In this document: one piece after another, positions 8,392 to 14,229 of the stretch | How the letters are laid out: every line of letters starts with the position of its first letter | How positions within the stretch are numbered: position 1 is the first letter of the stretch | Assembly: GCA_016293535.1 (NCBI GenBank) | Contig: JAEDEB010000043.1 | Location: 1-18,472 of the forward strand | Direction of reading: 5' to 3' | DNA: 18,472 bases | Source: Bacteroidales bacterium | GTDB taxonomy: Bacteria > Bacteroidota > Bacteroidia > Bacteroidales > UBA932 | Notes under the pieces: generated by a model | The model's database searches: none | What the model was told of the DNA's origin: nothing | The model's input: the letters and a program-made list of their open reading frames with translations, nothing else | Translations under genes and position numbers: made by a program

Positions 8392-8399
8392 CAAAGGTA
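8392..8399 (-). promoter_or_regulatory. -7 promoter box for the tolC-emrA-emrB operon
   Basis: On the minus strand the bases read TACCTTTG, a perfect match to the Bacteroidota sigma-ABfr consensus TAnnTTTG, in an AT-rich setting in the gap between the thioesterase and efflux operons. No clear -33 TTG was found at the expected spacing of about 19-22 bp. Confidence 0.55.
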
Positions 8400-8483
8400 A
8401 TAATAAAATCCGATTTGGGACATCAGATACGAACATTATGCTCTCGGCGGAGGAACGGAATAGGGGGCTGCTTTGAGCATCAC

Positions 8484-9317
8484 TCAATTTCTGTCCACAA
8501 TTTCTCCGAAATCCCGGCAGGATATCTCCTGCAGAGTGGCGCAGATGCGGCACACTTCCTGACCTTCGCTGTTGGTTATGGAAGACAGTGCTGAATGATT
8601 CTCCTCGTCCTTTTCGATGCGGCAGAGCAGGTCCTCATTTATAAAACTCTGTCTCAAGAATTTGATTACCACATTCTTGACTATCGTATTCCTTGCAAGT
8701 TCGTAAGGCACGCAGGAAAGGGCAATCTTCAGGTAGCTCACGTTGTGGACGTGACCGTTGAAATCGATGTCGGAAATATTGGTGATGTAATGGAATTCGA
8801 GGTCGCTGCGTTCGATGGCTCTTACTTTGTTCCGGAGATGCCTGCATGCTGAATCGCCTGAAATTGTGCAGTGGTCAGCTATCATTTCTGGCCGTCCCGT
8901 AGCGACGTTGATGATGCTCCATACGCTTGTCCCGGTGACTGCGGTTTCCCCCGTCTGTTTCGTAATGCGGTAATCGAAATGAATCTTCGCGGTGGAGATT
9001 TCGCTGGGACTTACCGATACCTCGACCTTTTCCCTCCACAACGGAAGTTCTCCTGTCAAATCTATCGTATATTCAGAAATGACCCAGGTGAATCCCTTCT
9101 TTTGCAGGTCGAATGCGGCGACGTGGCGTGTGGTCAGGTATGCTGCAATCGTGTCCTGGGACATATTGAGAATGGCTTGCGGAGTCATCCTGTATTCGGA
9201 GTCCATGTCGTTGCAGCTGATGCGGTAGTCCTGCGAATAACTTTCGCCCATTGAAATCGTTTTCATGGCTGCAAAAGTAGGATATTTTTCCATACTTATG
9301 AGTTTGGCGCGGGGCAT
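8484..9317 (-). CDS. Acyl-ACP thioesterase (FatA/PF01643-like double hotdog)
   Basis: A 277-residue cytoplasmic enzyme expected to release free fatty acids from acyl-ACP. Two hotdog repeats are visible: the first from about residue 26 (DYRISCNDMDSEYRMTPQAIL) with the long helix LNMSQDTIAAYL, and the second from about 172 with the active-site pattern D185-x-N187-x-H189 (DFNGHVHNVSYL). The start is uncertain: ATG 9317 lies 4 bp after the upstream stop, matching the 3-4 bp spacing elsewhere in this operon, but ATGs at 9293, 9266 and 9251 keep the whole fold. A promoter-like TACTTTTG sits directly before the 9266 ATG. It is last in a four-gene operon. Confidence 0.85.
   Translation of the reverse strand: MPRAKLISMEKYPTFAAMKTISMGESYSQDYRISCNDMDSEYRMTPQAILNMSQDTIAAYLTTRHVAAFDLQKKGFTWVISEYTIDLTGELPLWREKVEVSVSPSEISTAKIHFDYRITKQTGETAVTGTSVWSIINVATGRPEMIADHCTISGDSACRHLRNKVRAIERSDLEFHYITNISDIDFNGHVHNVSYLKIALSCVPYELARNTIVKNVVIKFLRQSFINEDLLCRIEKDEENHSALSSITNSEGQEVCRICATLQEISCRDFGEIVDRN
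9272..9279 (-). promoter_or_regulatory. Possible internal -7 promoter box for the thioesterase gene
   Basis: The minus strand reads TACTTTTG, a full match to TAnnTTTG, 5 nt before the ATG at 9266-9264. If used, transcription would begin at or just inside that codon, giving a leaderless message or a 14-nt leader for the ATG at 9251. No -33 TTG was found, so chance is possible. Confidence 0.35.
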
Positions 9318-9321
9318 GCAA

Positions 9322-9993
9322 TCAGTAGTAGCTGTGCACAGTTTTCAGAACCTTCTCCTTTGACATGTCGTTGGGATTCGTTCCGGGTTCTCCTTCCGGG
9401 ACATCCATCCCAAGAGAGCTGAACAGTTCTGCCCAGAACTCCGGAATATTTCCGTCTTTGTCCCTGAAACTCATCGGAACTGCAGTGAATACATGGCTTC
9501 CGTCCCGGCGCAGGAAGCTTTCGTAGACGAGTTCGGAACAGTACATCCTCCCATTTGACGGCAGGTAATGCCAGTCGTATTCCTGCCCCCGGAATCCCAG
9601 CGCACGCCCTATGGCGGCATCAATGTCGATGTCTTCCTGAATACGCATCACGTCTATTCCAGGCTTTCCTCCGATAGTGACGGCCTTGGAGAGGAATTCC
9701 TCCCAGTCAATCACTCTCACCCCGGACCCGGTATCGGCTTCTATCACGGACGGCAATCCTTCAACAGTCGCAAATATGGCAACGTGGTCGTACCGGACGC
9801 TTTCAGAGCCTGATGTGGAAGACGTTATGGCCTCGCTCATGGAACTGCCGCAGCCGATGCAGAACAGCAGATCGCCGTCCTGTGGCACAAATCCTTCCCG
9901 GCTGCATGATTGCGGAACAAAGGCGGCGGACAGCGCCGCGATGTAAAGCCCGACAGCGTAGAGTATCTTGTATGACAATCCTTTCCCGTACAT
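9322..9993 (-). CDS. YiiX/YebB-like C92 family cysteine hydrolase, probable lipoprotein
   Basis: A 223-residue protein of the permuted NlpC/P60-like fold (peptidase C92, formerly DUF830). The visible signature is GDLLFC near the start of the domain, RYDHVAIF with H70, a glutamate at 85 (VIEAD) and the catalytic-type YCSELVYE with C152. Known relatives are uncharacterised hydrolases; the fold is shared with amidases and with LRAT-type acyltransferases. The N-terminus has a hydrophobic stretch ending at C30 (FVPQSC followed by SREG), which could be a relaxed Bacteroidales lipobox, so it probably faces the periplasm. It lies 4 bp after the EamA gene and 4 bp before the longest thioesterase start. 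The substrate is unknown. Confidence 0.83.
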   Translation of the reverse strand: MYGKGLSYKILYAVGLYIAALSAAFVPQSCSREGFVPQDGDLLFCIGCGSSMSEAITSSTSGSESVRYDHVAIFATVEGLPSVIEADTGSGVRVIDWEEFLSKAVTIGGKPGIDVMRIQEDIDIDAAIGRALGFRGQEYDWHYLPSNGRMYCSELVYESFLRRDGSHVFTAVPMSFRDKDGNIPEFWAELFSSLGMDVPEGEPGTNPNDMSKEKVLKTVHSYY

Positions 9994-9997
9994 ATCC

Positions 9998-10888
9998 TCA
10001 TCGCTTTGTAAGCATGATCATGAACGTTACGGCAACTATGGAAATCAGGATGCCAGCGACGATGTTTGGGGTGAGCGCCTCTCCGAAGACGACGCTGCCG
10101 ACCAGTATGGCCGTGATCGGTTCGAAGACGCCCAGTACGGAAGCCTTGGTTGCGCCTATGTTTCTGGTTGCGACTGCCAGACTGGCTGTTGAGACGATGG
10201 TGGGAAGAATGGCCAGGCCTGTGAGATTGACCCATGCAAACCTTCCGTCAAGTCCTGCCATAAGCTCTGCTCCGGAAAGCGATGACCTGACGAGGAAGAC
10301 CACGGTCCCGGTCAGCAGGGCATAGAAGGTCAGAAGGGAATTTGATATTGAAGATATGGCCTTGCTTCTGTTTATGATGACTATGAACAGGGCATAGACG
10401 AAGGCCGATGCTATCGATAACCATACACCTACAGGATTGACCGTCTCCGTGCCTGTGCCTCCTGTCATTATCATAACCCCGGCGAATGTGGCTCCGATCG
10501 ACAGCCATACCGGCCACGAGGGAACAACCTTGAGAAAGACCATGATGATTGCCACCATTGCCGGGAACAGGAATACGAGTGTCGTGGCCAGACCGGAAGC
10601 GATGTATTTGTATGCTTCGAAGAGGAAGGCGCTGCTTGCCGTATAGAGCAACCCAAGACTGAGCAGTACCCCAGCCTGCCTGAGCGTAATTCTGAAGCTT
10701 TCTTTCTTCAGGAGGAGATATGCACCAAGCAGAATCACCGCAATGCCATACCTGAAGAAGAGTATGGCTTCCGTGGAAGCCCCGTTGTTCATCAGGGGTT
10801 TTGCAAAGAGGGGATTCAGTCCATACGTGATGCCGGTAATGATGCCGGCGGGGTAGCCTATGATGGCATTTCTGCTCAGCTTTGCCAT
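9998..10888 (-). CDS. EamA/DMT-superfamily inner-membrane transporter
   Basis: A 296-residue membrane protein with ten likely transmembrane helices in two EamA repeats (about residues 8-140 and 153-290). The second repeat contains GATKASVLGVFEPITAILVGSVVFGE, the strongly conserved helix near the end of EamA domains. The start MAKLSRNAIIGYPAGIITGITYGLNPLFAKPL is typical for 10-TMS exporters of amino acids or other metabolites. It begins 3 bp after the SDR stop. The transported compound cannot be named from sequence. Confidence 0.92.
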   Translation of the reverse strand: MAKLSRNAIIGYPAGIITGITYGLNPLFAKPLMNNGASTEAILFFRYGIAVILLGAYLLLKKESFRITLRQAGVLLSLGLLYTASSAFLFEAYKYIASGLATTLVFLFPAMVAIIMVFLKVVPSWPVWLSIGATFAGVMIMTGGTGTETVNPVGVWLSIASAFVYALFIVIINRSKAISSISNSLLTFYALLTGTVVFLVRSSLSGAELMAGLDGRFAWVNLTGLAILPTIVSTASLAVATRNIGATKASVLGVFEPITAILVGSVVFGEALTPNIVAGILISIVAVTFMIMLTKR

Positions 10889-10891
10889 AGG

Positions 10892-11689
10892 CTACAATTT
10901 GTAATAGAGTGAAAGTATCCAGGCGAAGGCCGGCGCCGGCAGAATCCATTTGGCGAATACCGCCAGTCTCTGTATGAAAGTCGCCACTACATATCTGTAT
11001 GCAGGCTTCTTCTTCTCCACTATTCGGCATATGCGGGATGCGAGATAATCCGGCTTCAGGCCATTGTTCTCATCGTGCTCTATGCTTGCGAGGGAACGAG
11101 CATAGGAAGGGTAGGCCTCTGCAACCGTACCGGCATCGATGCTCTTGCGTGCTGAAGTGAAGCCTGTGGAGAAATCCCCGGGTTCGATCACGGAAACGCT
11201 TACGCCGCTCTTCCTGAGTTCAAGTCTCAAAGCTTCGCAATACCCCTCAATTGCAAATTTGCTCGCGGAATAGGCCCCCTGGTAGGGGAGTCCGACAAGT
11301 CCGCCTATGCTGCTTATACACAATATCTTGCCACTTCCTTGCCTGCGCATTGCAGGTACTATGTGGGATAGCCATCTGGCCATGCCCATGAAATTAACGT
11401 CCATCTGCCTCTCTATGTCTTCAATCCTGCAGAACTCGACAGGACCTCCTATCCCTATGCCTGCATTGTTGATGAACACGTCTATCCGGCCATCGGTCAG
11501 TTTCATCATCCGGTCGAATGCTGATGCGACCTGAGAGTCATCCCGAACGTCGGCTTCGAGATATGTGACACCATCGATCGGAGCCACATCCCTCCTGACT
11601 GTGCCGAATACTTCATGGCCCCTTGCGGCCAGGGCCTGGGCAATTGCCTTGCCGAATCCGGAAGACACCCCCGTTATCAGAATTGTCAT
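10892..11689 (-). CDS. Short-chain dehydrogenase/reductase (classical SDR)
   Basis: A 265-residue NAD(P)-dependent oxidoreductase. The cofactor motif TGVSSGFG is at residues 6-13, the structural NNAG at 74-77, and the catalytic residues are S127, Y140 and K144 (YSASK). R32 and R33 after the second strand suggest preference for NADP(H). A hydrophobic C-terminus (LPAPAFAWILSLYY) hints at membrane association, as in some lipid- or retinol-type SDRs. It is the first gene of a minus-strand operon with an EamA transporter, a C92 hydrolase and a thioesterase. The substrate is unknown; a lipid or fatty aldehyde would fit the neighbours but is only inference. Confidence 0.92.
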   Translation of the reverse strand: MTILITGVSSGFGKAIAQALAARGHEVFGTVRRDVAPIDGVTYLEADVRDDSQVASAFDRMMKLTDGRIDVFINNAGIGIGGPVEFCRIEDIERQMDVNFMGMARWLSHIVPAMRRQGSGKILCISSIGGLVGLPYQGAYSASKFAIEGYCEALRLELRKSGVSVSVIEPGDFSTGFTSARKSIDAGTVAEAYPSYARSLASIEHDENNGLKPDYLASRICRIVEKKKPAYRYVVATFIQRLAVFAKWILPAPAFAWILSLYYKL

Positions 11690-11721
11690 ATGCTTCAGTT
11701 ACTCAAGTTCCCGTTTCGGGG

Positions 11722-11729
11722 CAAATATG
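11722..11729 (-). promoter_or_regulatory. Weak candidate -7 box for the SDR operon
   Basis: The minus strand reads CATATTTG, 7 of 8 to TAnnTTTG, within an A/T-rich stretch about 33 nt before the SDR start. A small CCCG/CGGG hairpin (11710-11720) lies between the box and the start. No convincing -33 was seen. Confidence 0.3.
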
Positions 11730-11782
11730 CAAAAATTTTAAAAATATCAGGAACGAAGCTGTCGGAATGAGATATAAAAGCA

Positions 11783-11790
11783 TATCTTTG
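11783..11790 (+). promoter_or_regulatory. -7 promoter box for lrgAB
   Basis: The bases TATCTTTG match TAnnTTTG exactly and are followed by GCCGCC; the lrgA-like ATG is 43 bp downstream, giving a leader of about 36 nt. No clear TTG at -33. It is divergent from the SDR operon with a 144-bp shared region. Confidence 0.6.
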
Positions 11791-11833
11791 CCGCCCCGGA
11801 TGCAGATTACTGAATGCCATCCCGATTGTTGCA

Positions 11834-12187
11834 ATGAAATTTGTTTCTCAGTTTTTGATTATCATGGTGTTTGCGTTCGTTGGAGAATTACTGCACCATT
11901 TCATTCCGCTCCCCATTCCTGCAAGCATATACGGAATCCTGCTCCTTTTCTTTGCCTTGGAGTTTAAACTCTTGAAAGTTAAGGATATAAAAGAGACCAG
12001 TTCGTTTCTTATCGCGATTATGCCCATCATGTTCCTTCCTCCGGCGGTAGGAATCGTGGAATCCTGGGGGCTTATCCGGGAAGCCTGGCTTCCCTATTTG
12101 CTGGTGATACTGGTGAGCACTGTGGTCGTGATGGCTGTTTCTGGCCTGGTAACTCAGATGATTGTCAGAAAAGGAGGTAGGAAATGA
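11834..12187 (+). CDS. lrgA: CidA/LrgA-family holin-like membrane protein
   Basis: A 117-residue membrane protein with four likely helices. It shows the family features: a helix starting with the N-terminal FLIIMVFAFVGELLHHFIPLPIPASIYGILLL, then FLIAIMPIMFLPPAVGI. CidA/LrgA proteins form small membrane pores or modulators linked to autolysis and, with LrgB, to export of pyruvate or related small acids; the exact role in Bacteroidota is not settled. It has its own promoter box 43 bp upstream and overlaps lrgB by ATGA, so the two are co-translated. Confidence 0.9.
   Translation: MKFVSQFLIIMVFAFVGELLHHFIPLPIPASIYGILLLFFALEFKLLKVKDIKETSSFLIAIMPIMFLPPAVGIVESWGLIREAWLPYLLVILVSTVVVMAVSGLVTQMIVRKGGRK
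12171..12177 (+). promoter_or_regulatory. Strong Shine-Dalgarno sequence of lrgB
   Basis: AAGGAGG lies 6 nt before the lrgB ATG, inside the 3' end of lrgA. Such a full Shine-Dalgarno is rare in Bacteroidota and absent from the other starts in this window. It supports the start at 12184. Confidence 0.6.
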
Positions 12188-12888
12188 ATGAACTTATCGC
12201 AAATTCGGCATATCTTGGAGTGCTTGTCAGTCTTGCATCCTATGCACTGGGAATTTGGCTTCGCAAGAAGACGGGCCTGTCATTTCTGAACCCCCTGCTG
12301 ATTTCAATCGTTCTGGTCATTATCTTTCTGAGCCTGAGCGGCATGAGCTACGGGACCTATGCTTCCGGAGCTTATTCGATAAGTTTTCTGCTGACACCGG
12401 CGACCATCTGTCTTGCCGTTCCCCTGTATGAGCAGTTCAGTCTGCTCAGGAAACATTGGAAGGCAGTTGTTGCAGGCATCGTGTCGGGTGTTGTGTCCAG
12501 CCTTGTGTGCATACTGCTGCTCTCGCTGTTGTTCCGCTTCGATCATCAGACTTATGTCACCTTTCTCCCGAAGTCGATAACCACCGCAATCGGTATGGAC
12601 GTGGCGGCGGAACTGGGCGGATACGTGCCTCTGGCTGTCGTGGTCATAGTCATAACCGGGGTATTGGGCAATGTAATAGCCGAAGCTGTGCTTAAACTCT
12701 TCAAAATCGAGGAGCCCATTGCCAAGGGCATCGCGATAGGTTCCAGTTCCCACGCCGTGGGAACCGCCAAGGCTATGGAGCTCGGTCAGATCGAAGGGGC
12801 AATGAGCAGCCTCTCGATTGTTGTCTGCGGTCTTCTAACTGTAATCGGCGCGTCGATCTTCTCACTTTTTATCCCTGCTTCCCTGTAA
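12184..12888 (+). CDS. lrgB: CidB/LrgB-family membrane protein
   Basis: A 234-residue inner-membrane protein of normal family length with about six to seven hydrophobic segments. Conserved LrgB features are FLTPATICLAVPLYEQ, then FLPKSITTAIGMDVAAELGG, and the glycine-rich GIAIGSSSHAVGTAKAMELGQIEGAMSSL near the C-terminus. It works with LrgA as a two-part membrane system. The ATG at 12184 overlaps the lrgA stop and has a strong Shine-Dalgarno sequence. No T-rich terminator was seen just after the stop. Confidence 0.93.
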   Translation: MNELIANSAYLGVLVSLASYALGIWLRKKTGLSFLNPLLISIVLVIIFLSLSGMSYGTYASGAYSISFLLTPATICLAVPLYEQFSLLRKHWKAVVAGIVSGVVSSLVCILLLSLLFRFDHQTYVTFLPKSITTAIGMDVAAELGGYVPLAVVVIVITGVLGNVIAEAVLKLFKIEEPIAKGIAIGSSSHAVGTAKAMELGQIEGAMSSLSIVVCGLLTVIGASIFSLFIPASL

Positions 12889-12936
12889 GTTATCTGAAGA
12901 ACACTTGCAGCTTGATTGCAAAGTACAGTTCTCCGA

Positions 12937-13199
12937 TAATGTGTCAGTTGGGATTTCTTGACCGAATTGTGGTCTCTTGAGAATCCCGCTCTGTATATAG
13001 CTGAAACAGAGGTATATACTGGCGGGAAAGTATATACAGACTGGAGCGGCGGTCACTACAAGAAATACAGGACCATCCGTGAAGACGGAAAAGTCTTGCG
13101 GGACAGGGTCCAGAGCGGGACCGAGGCTGGAACCATCGACGTTGAGGTCAGCGCGCCTGGAGTAAGGAAATCATCAGTAAGGATTCAGGTGGATTGACA
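12937..13199 (+). pseudogene. Remnant of a GH2-type beta-glycosidase with internal deletion
   Basis: This frame, open from a TAA at 12937 to a TGA ending at 13197, has no ATG and looks like two pieces of a family 2 glycosidase joined together. The first, ELWSLENPALYIAETEVY then GGKVY, is the beta-sandwich segment that normally precedes the catalytic barrel. The second, VQSGTEAGTIDVEVSAPG, is the Ig-like segment typical of the C-terminus of large GH2 proteins. The catalytic barrel, which should lie between them, is missing. There is no promoter box or credible start codon (only a TTG at 12958), so I call it a decayed gene. Family assignment is by motif memory only. Confidence 0.5.
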
Positions 13200-13234
13200 C
13201 TGCATCCAGCATCGATGCCAGAAGCAATCCTATA

Positions 13235-13269
13235 AGTAATATGAAGCAACATATTTTCTTCATATTACT
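13235..13269. repeat. 12-bp perfect inverted repeat upstream of the AraC gene
   Basis: AGTAATATGAAG (13235-13246) and CTTCATATTACT (13258-13269) are exact reverse complements around an 11-base spacer. It ends 4 bp before the -33 element of the AraC promoter. Neither side has a T-tract, so a terminator is unlikely. A binding site for a dimeric regulator or a leftover of a mobile element are both possible. Confidence 0.6.
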
Positions 13270-13273
13270 AAAC

Positions 13274-13305
13274 TTGAGAAAGTTCAGAAATTTTATATAT
13301 CTTTC
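13274..13305 (+). promoter_or_regulatory. Promoter of the AraC-family regulator gene
   Basis: A TTG at 13274-13276, a 21-bp spacer and TATCTTTC at 13298-13305 (7 of 8 to TAnnTTTG) form a Bacteroidota-type promoter, 27 bp before the ATG at 13333. It is the only promoter in the window where both elements are at the expected spacing. Confidence 0.5.
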
Positions 13306-13332
13306 AAATCTGATGTTCCACCTATCGGATTT

Positions 13333-14205
13333 ATGAAAGACAACATAAGCTATATTCCTGAAAACAAGCAGGATAAGAAGTGGGGCCTGACAGTGTGTTC
13401 ACTGGGGATCCAAAAAGTTGGTCCGGGGGAGACTTACCCTCCCCCGAAACACAATCCTGAGTATATGTTCAATCCTGCTGTCGGAAGGGTGCTTTCAGAA
13501 TATCAGCTTCTTTATATCACTGAGGGCAGAGGCCGGCTTGTCACTGAACATGGGGGCAGTTTCGATATCAAGGCCGGGAATATGTTCCTGATTTTTCCGG
13601 GCGAGAAGCACAGCTATTATCCGGATCCGGAAACCGGCTGGAGCGAATACTGGATAGGCTTCAAGGGGAGCAATGTGGATAGCAGGAAGGAGGAGGGTTT
13701 CTTTTCACCACGCAAGCCCGTCTATGACATAGGTTACAACGAAAAAGTCATAGAACTTTACAGAGAGGCTTTCCTTACGGCCAAGCGCCAGGAGAGCTTC
13801 TTCCAGCAGCTGCTTGCGGGAATAGTGAACCATCTCCTGGGGCTTATGTTCATGACTGACGGCAACAACCGCCTGCTGCCTGACGAGGAAGGCAGGATGA
13901 TTGTGAACAGAGCAAGGGCATATATGCAGGAGAGTGTGGAGACAGATCTGAGAATGCCTGAGGTTGCAGAATACGTAGGTGTAAACTACACCACTTTCAG
14001 GACTCTGTTCAAGCAGTACACGGGTCTTTCCCCAGCCCAGTATTTCATCAATCTGAAAATTCACAGGGCAAAGGAAATGCTCCGAAGTACTTCTGCTTCC
14101 ATAAAGGAAATCTCCATCATACTCCAGTTCGAGAATCCGGAGTATTTTGCAACCCAGTTCAAAAAGAAGACAGGAGTCTCACCTACCGAGTTCCGGAAGC
14201 GTTAG
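13333..14205 (+). CDS. AraC-family transcriptional regulator with N-terminal cupin sensor domain
   Basis: A 290-residue DNA-binding regulator. Residues about 40-115 form an AraC-type cupin (LLYITEGRGRL, then AGNMFLIFPGEKHSY), expected to sense a sugar or similar ligand. The C-terminal domain has both helix-turn-helix units: about 208-229 (MPEVAEYVGVNYTTFRTLF) and 257-279, ending in the family signature FENPEYFATQFKKKTGVSPTEFRKR. It is convergent with a rhamnose isomerase gene, so regulation of rhamnose use is possible, but regulators of this kind sit beside many sugar genes and a decayed GH2 glycosidase lies just upstream. Its last 37 bases double as the terminator of the opposing gene. Confidence 0.9.
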   Translation: MKDNISYIPENKQDKKWGLTVCSLGIQKVGPGETYPPPKHNPEYMFNPAVGRVLSEYQLLYITEGRGRLVTEHGGSFDIKAGNMFLIFPGEKHSYYPDPETGWSEYWIGFKGSNVDSRKEEGFFSPRKPVYDIGYNEKVIELYREAFLTAKRQESFFQQLLAGIVNHLLGLMFMTDGNNRLLPDEEGRMIVNRARAYMQESVETDLRMPEVAEYVGVNYTTFRTLFKQYTGLSPAQYFINLKIHRAKEMLRSTSASIKEISIILQFENPEYFATQFKKKTGVSPTEFRKR

Positions 14206-14214
14206 ACTCCTGTC
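14160..14214 (-). terminator. Intrinsic terminator of the L-rhamnose isomerase gene, inside the 3' end of the AraC gene
   Basis: On the minus strand the arm GACAGGAGTCT (14214-14204) pairs perfectly with AGACTCCTGTC (14179-14169), an 11-bp stem with a 24-nt loop, followed directly by TTCTTTTTG (14168-14160). It begins 15 bp after the isomerase stop. The distal arm and T-tract overlap codons for the conserved FKKKTGVSP end of the AraC protein. On the plus strand no T-tract follows, so it should work mainly in one direction. Confidence 0.65.
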
Positions 14215-14229
14215 ATGCTATGTCTGTGC

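Larger units (their letters stand above)
12889..13332. other. 444-bp gap between lrgB and the AraC gene
   Basis: Apart from the GH2 remnant, this gap holds a 12-bp inverted repeat at 13235-13269 and the promoter of the AraC gene at 13274-13305. The first 50 bases after lrgB contain a short bulged repeat (TTGCA/TGCAA near 12903-12919) without a T-tract. No intact gene is seen. Confidence 0.6.

Noticed and set aside
8471..8485. TTGAG/CTCAA hairpin after the thioesterase gene as terminator
   Set aside because: The stem is only 5 bp, AT-rich and without a T-tract.
12902..12920. TTGCA/TGCAA repeat after lrgB as terminator
   Set aside because: The stem is short and bulged and no run of T follows.
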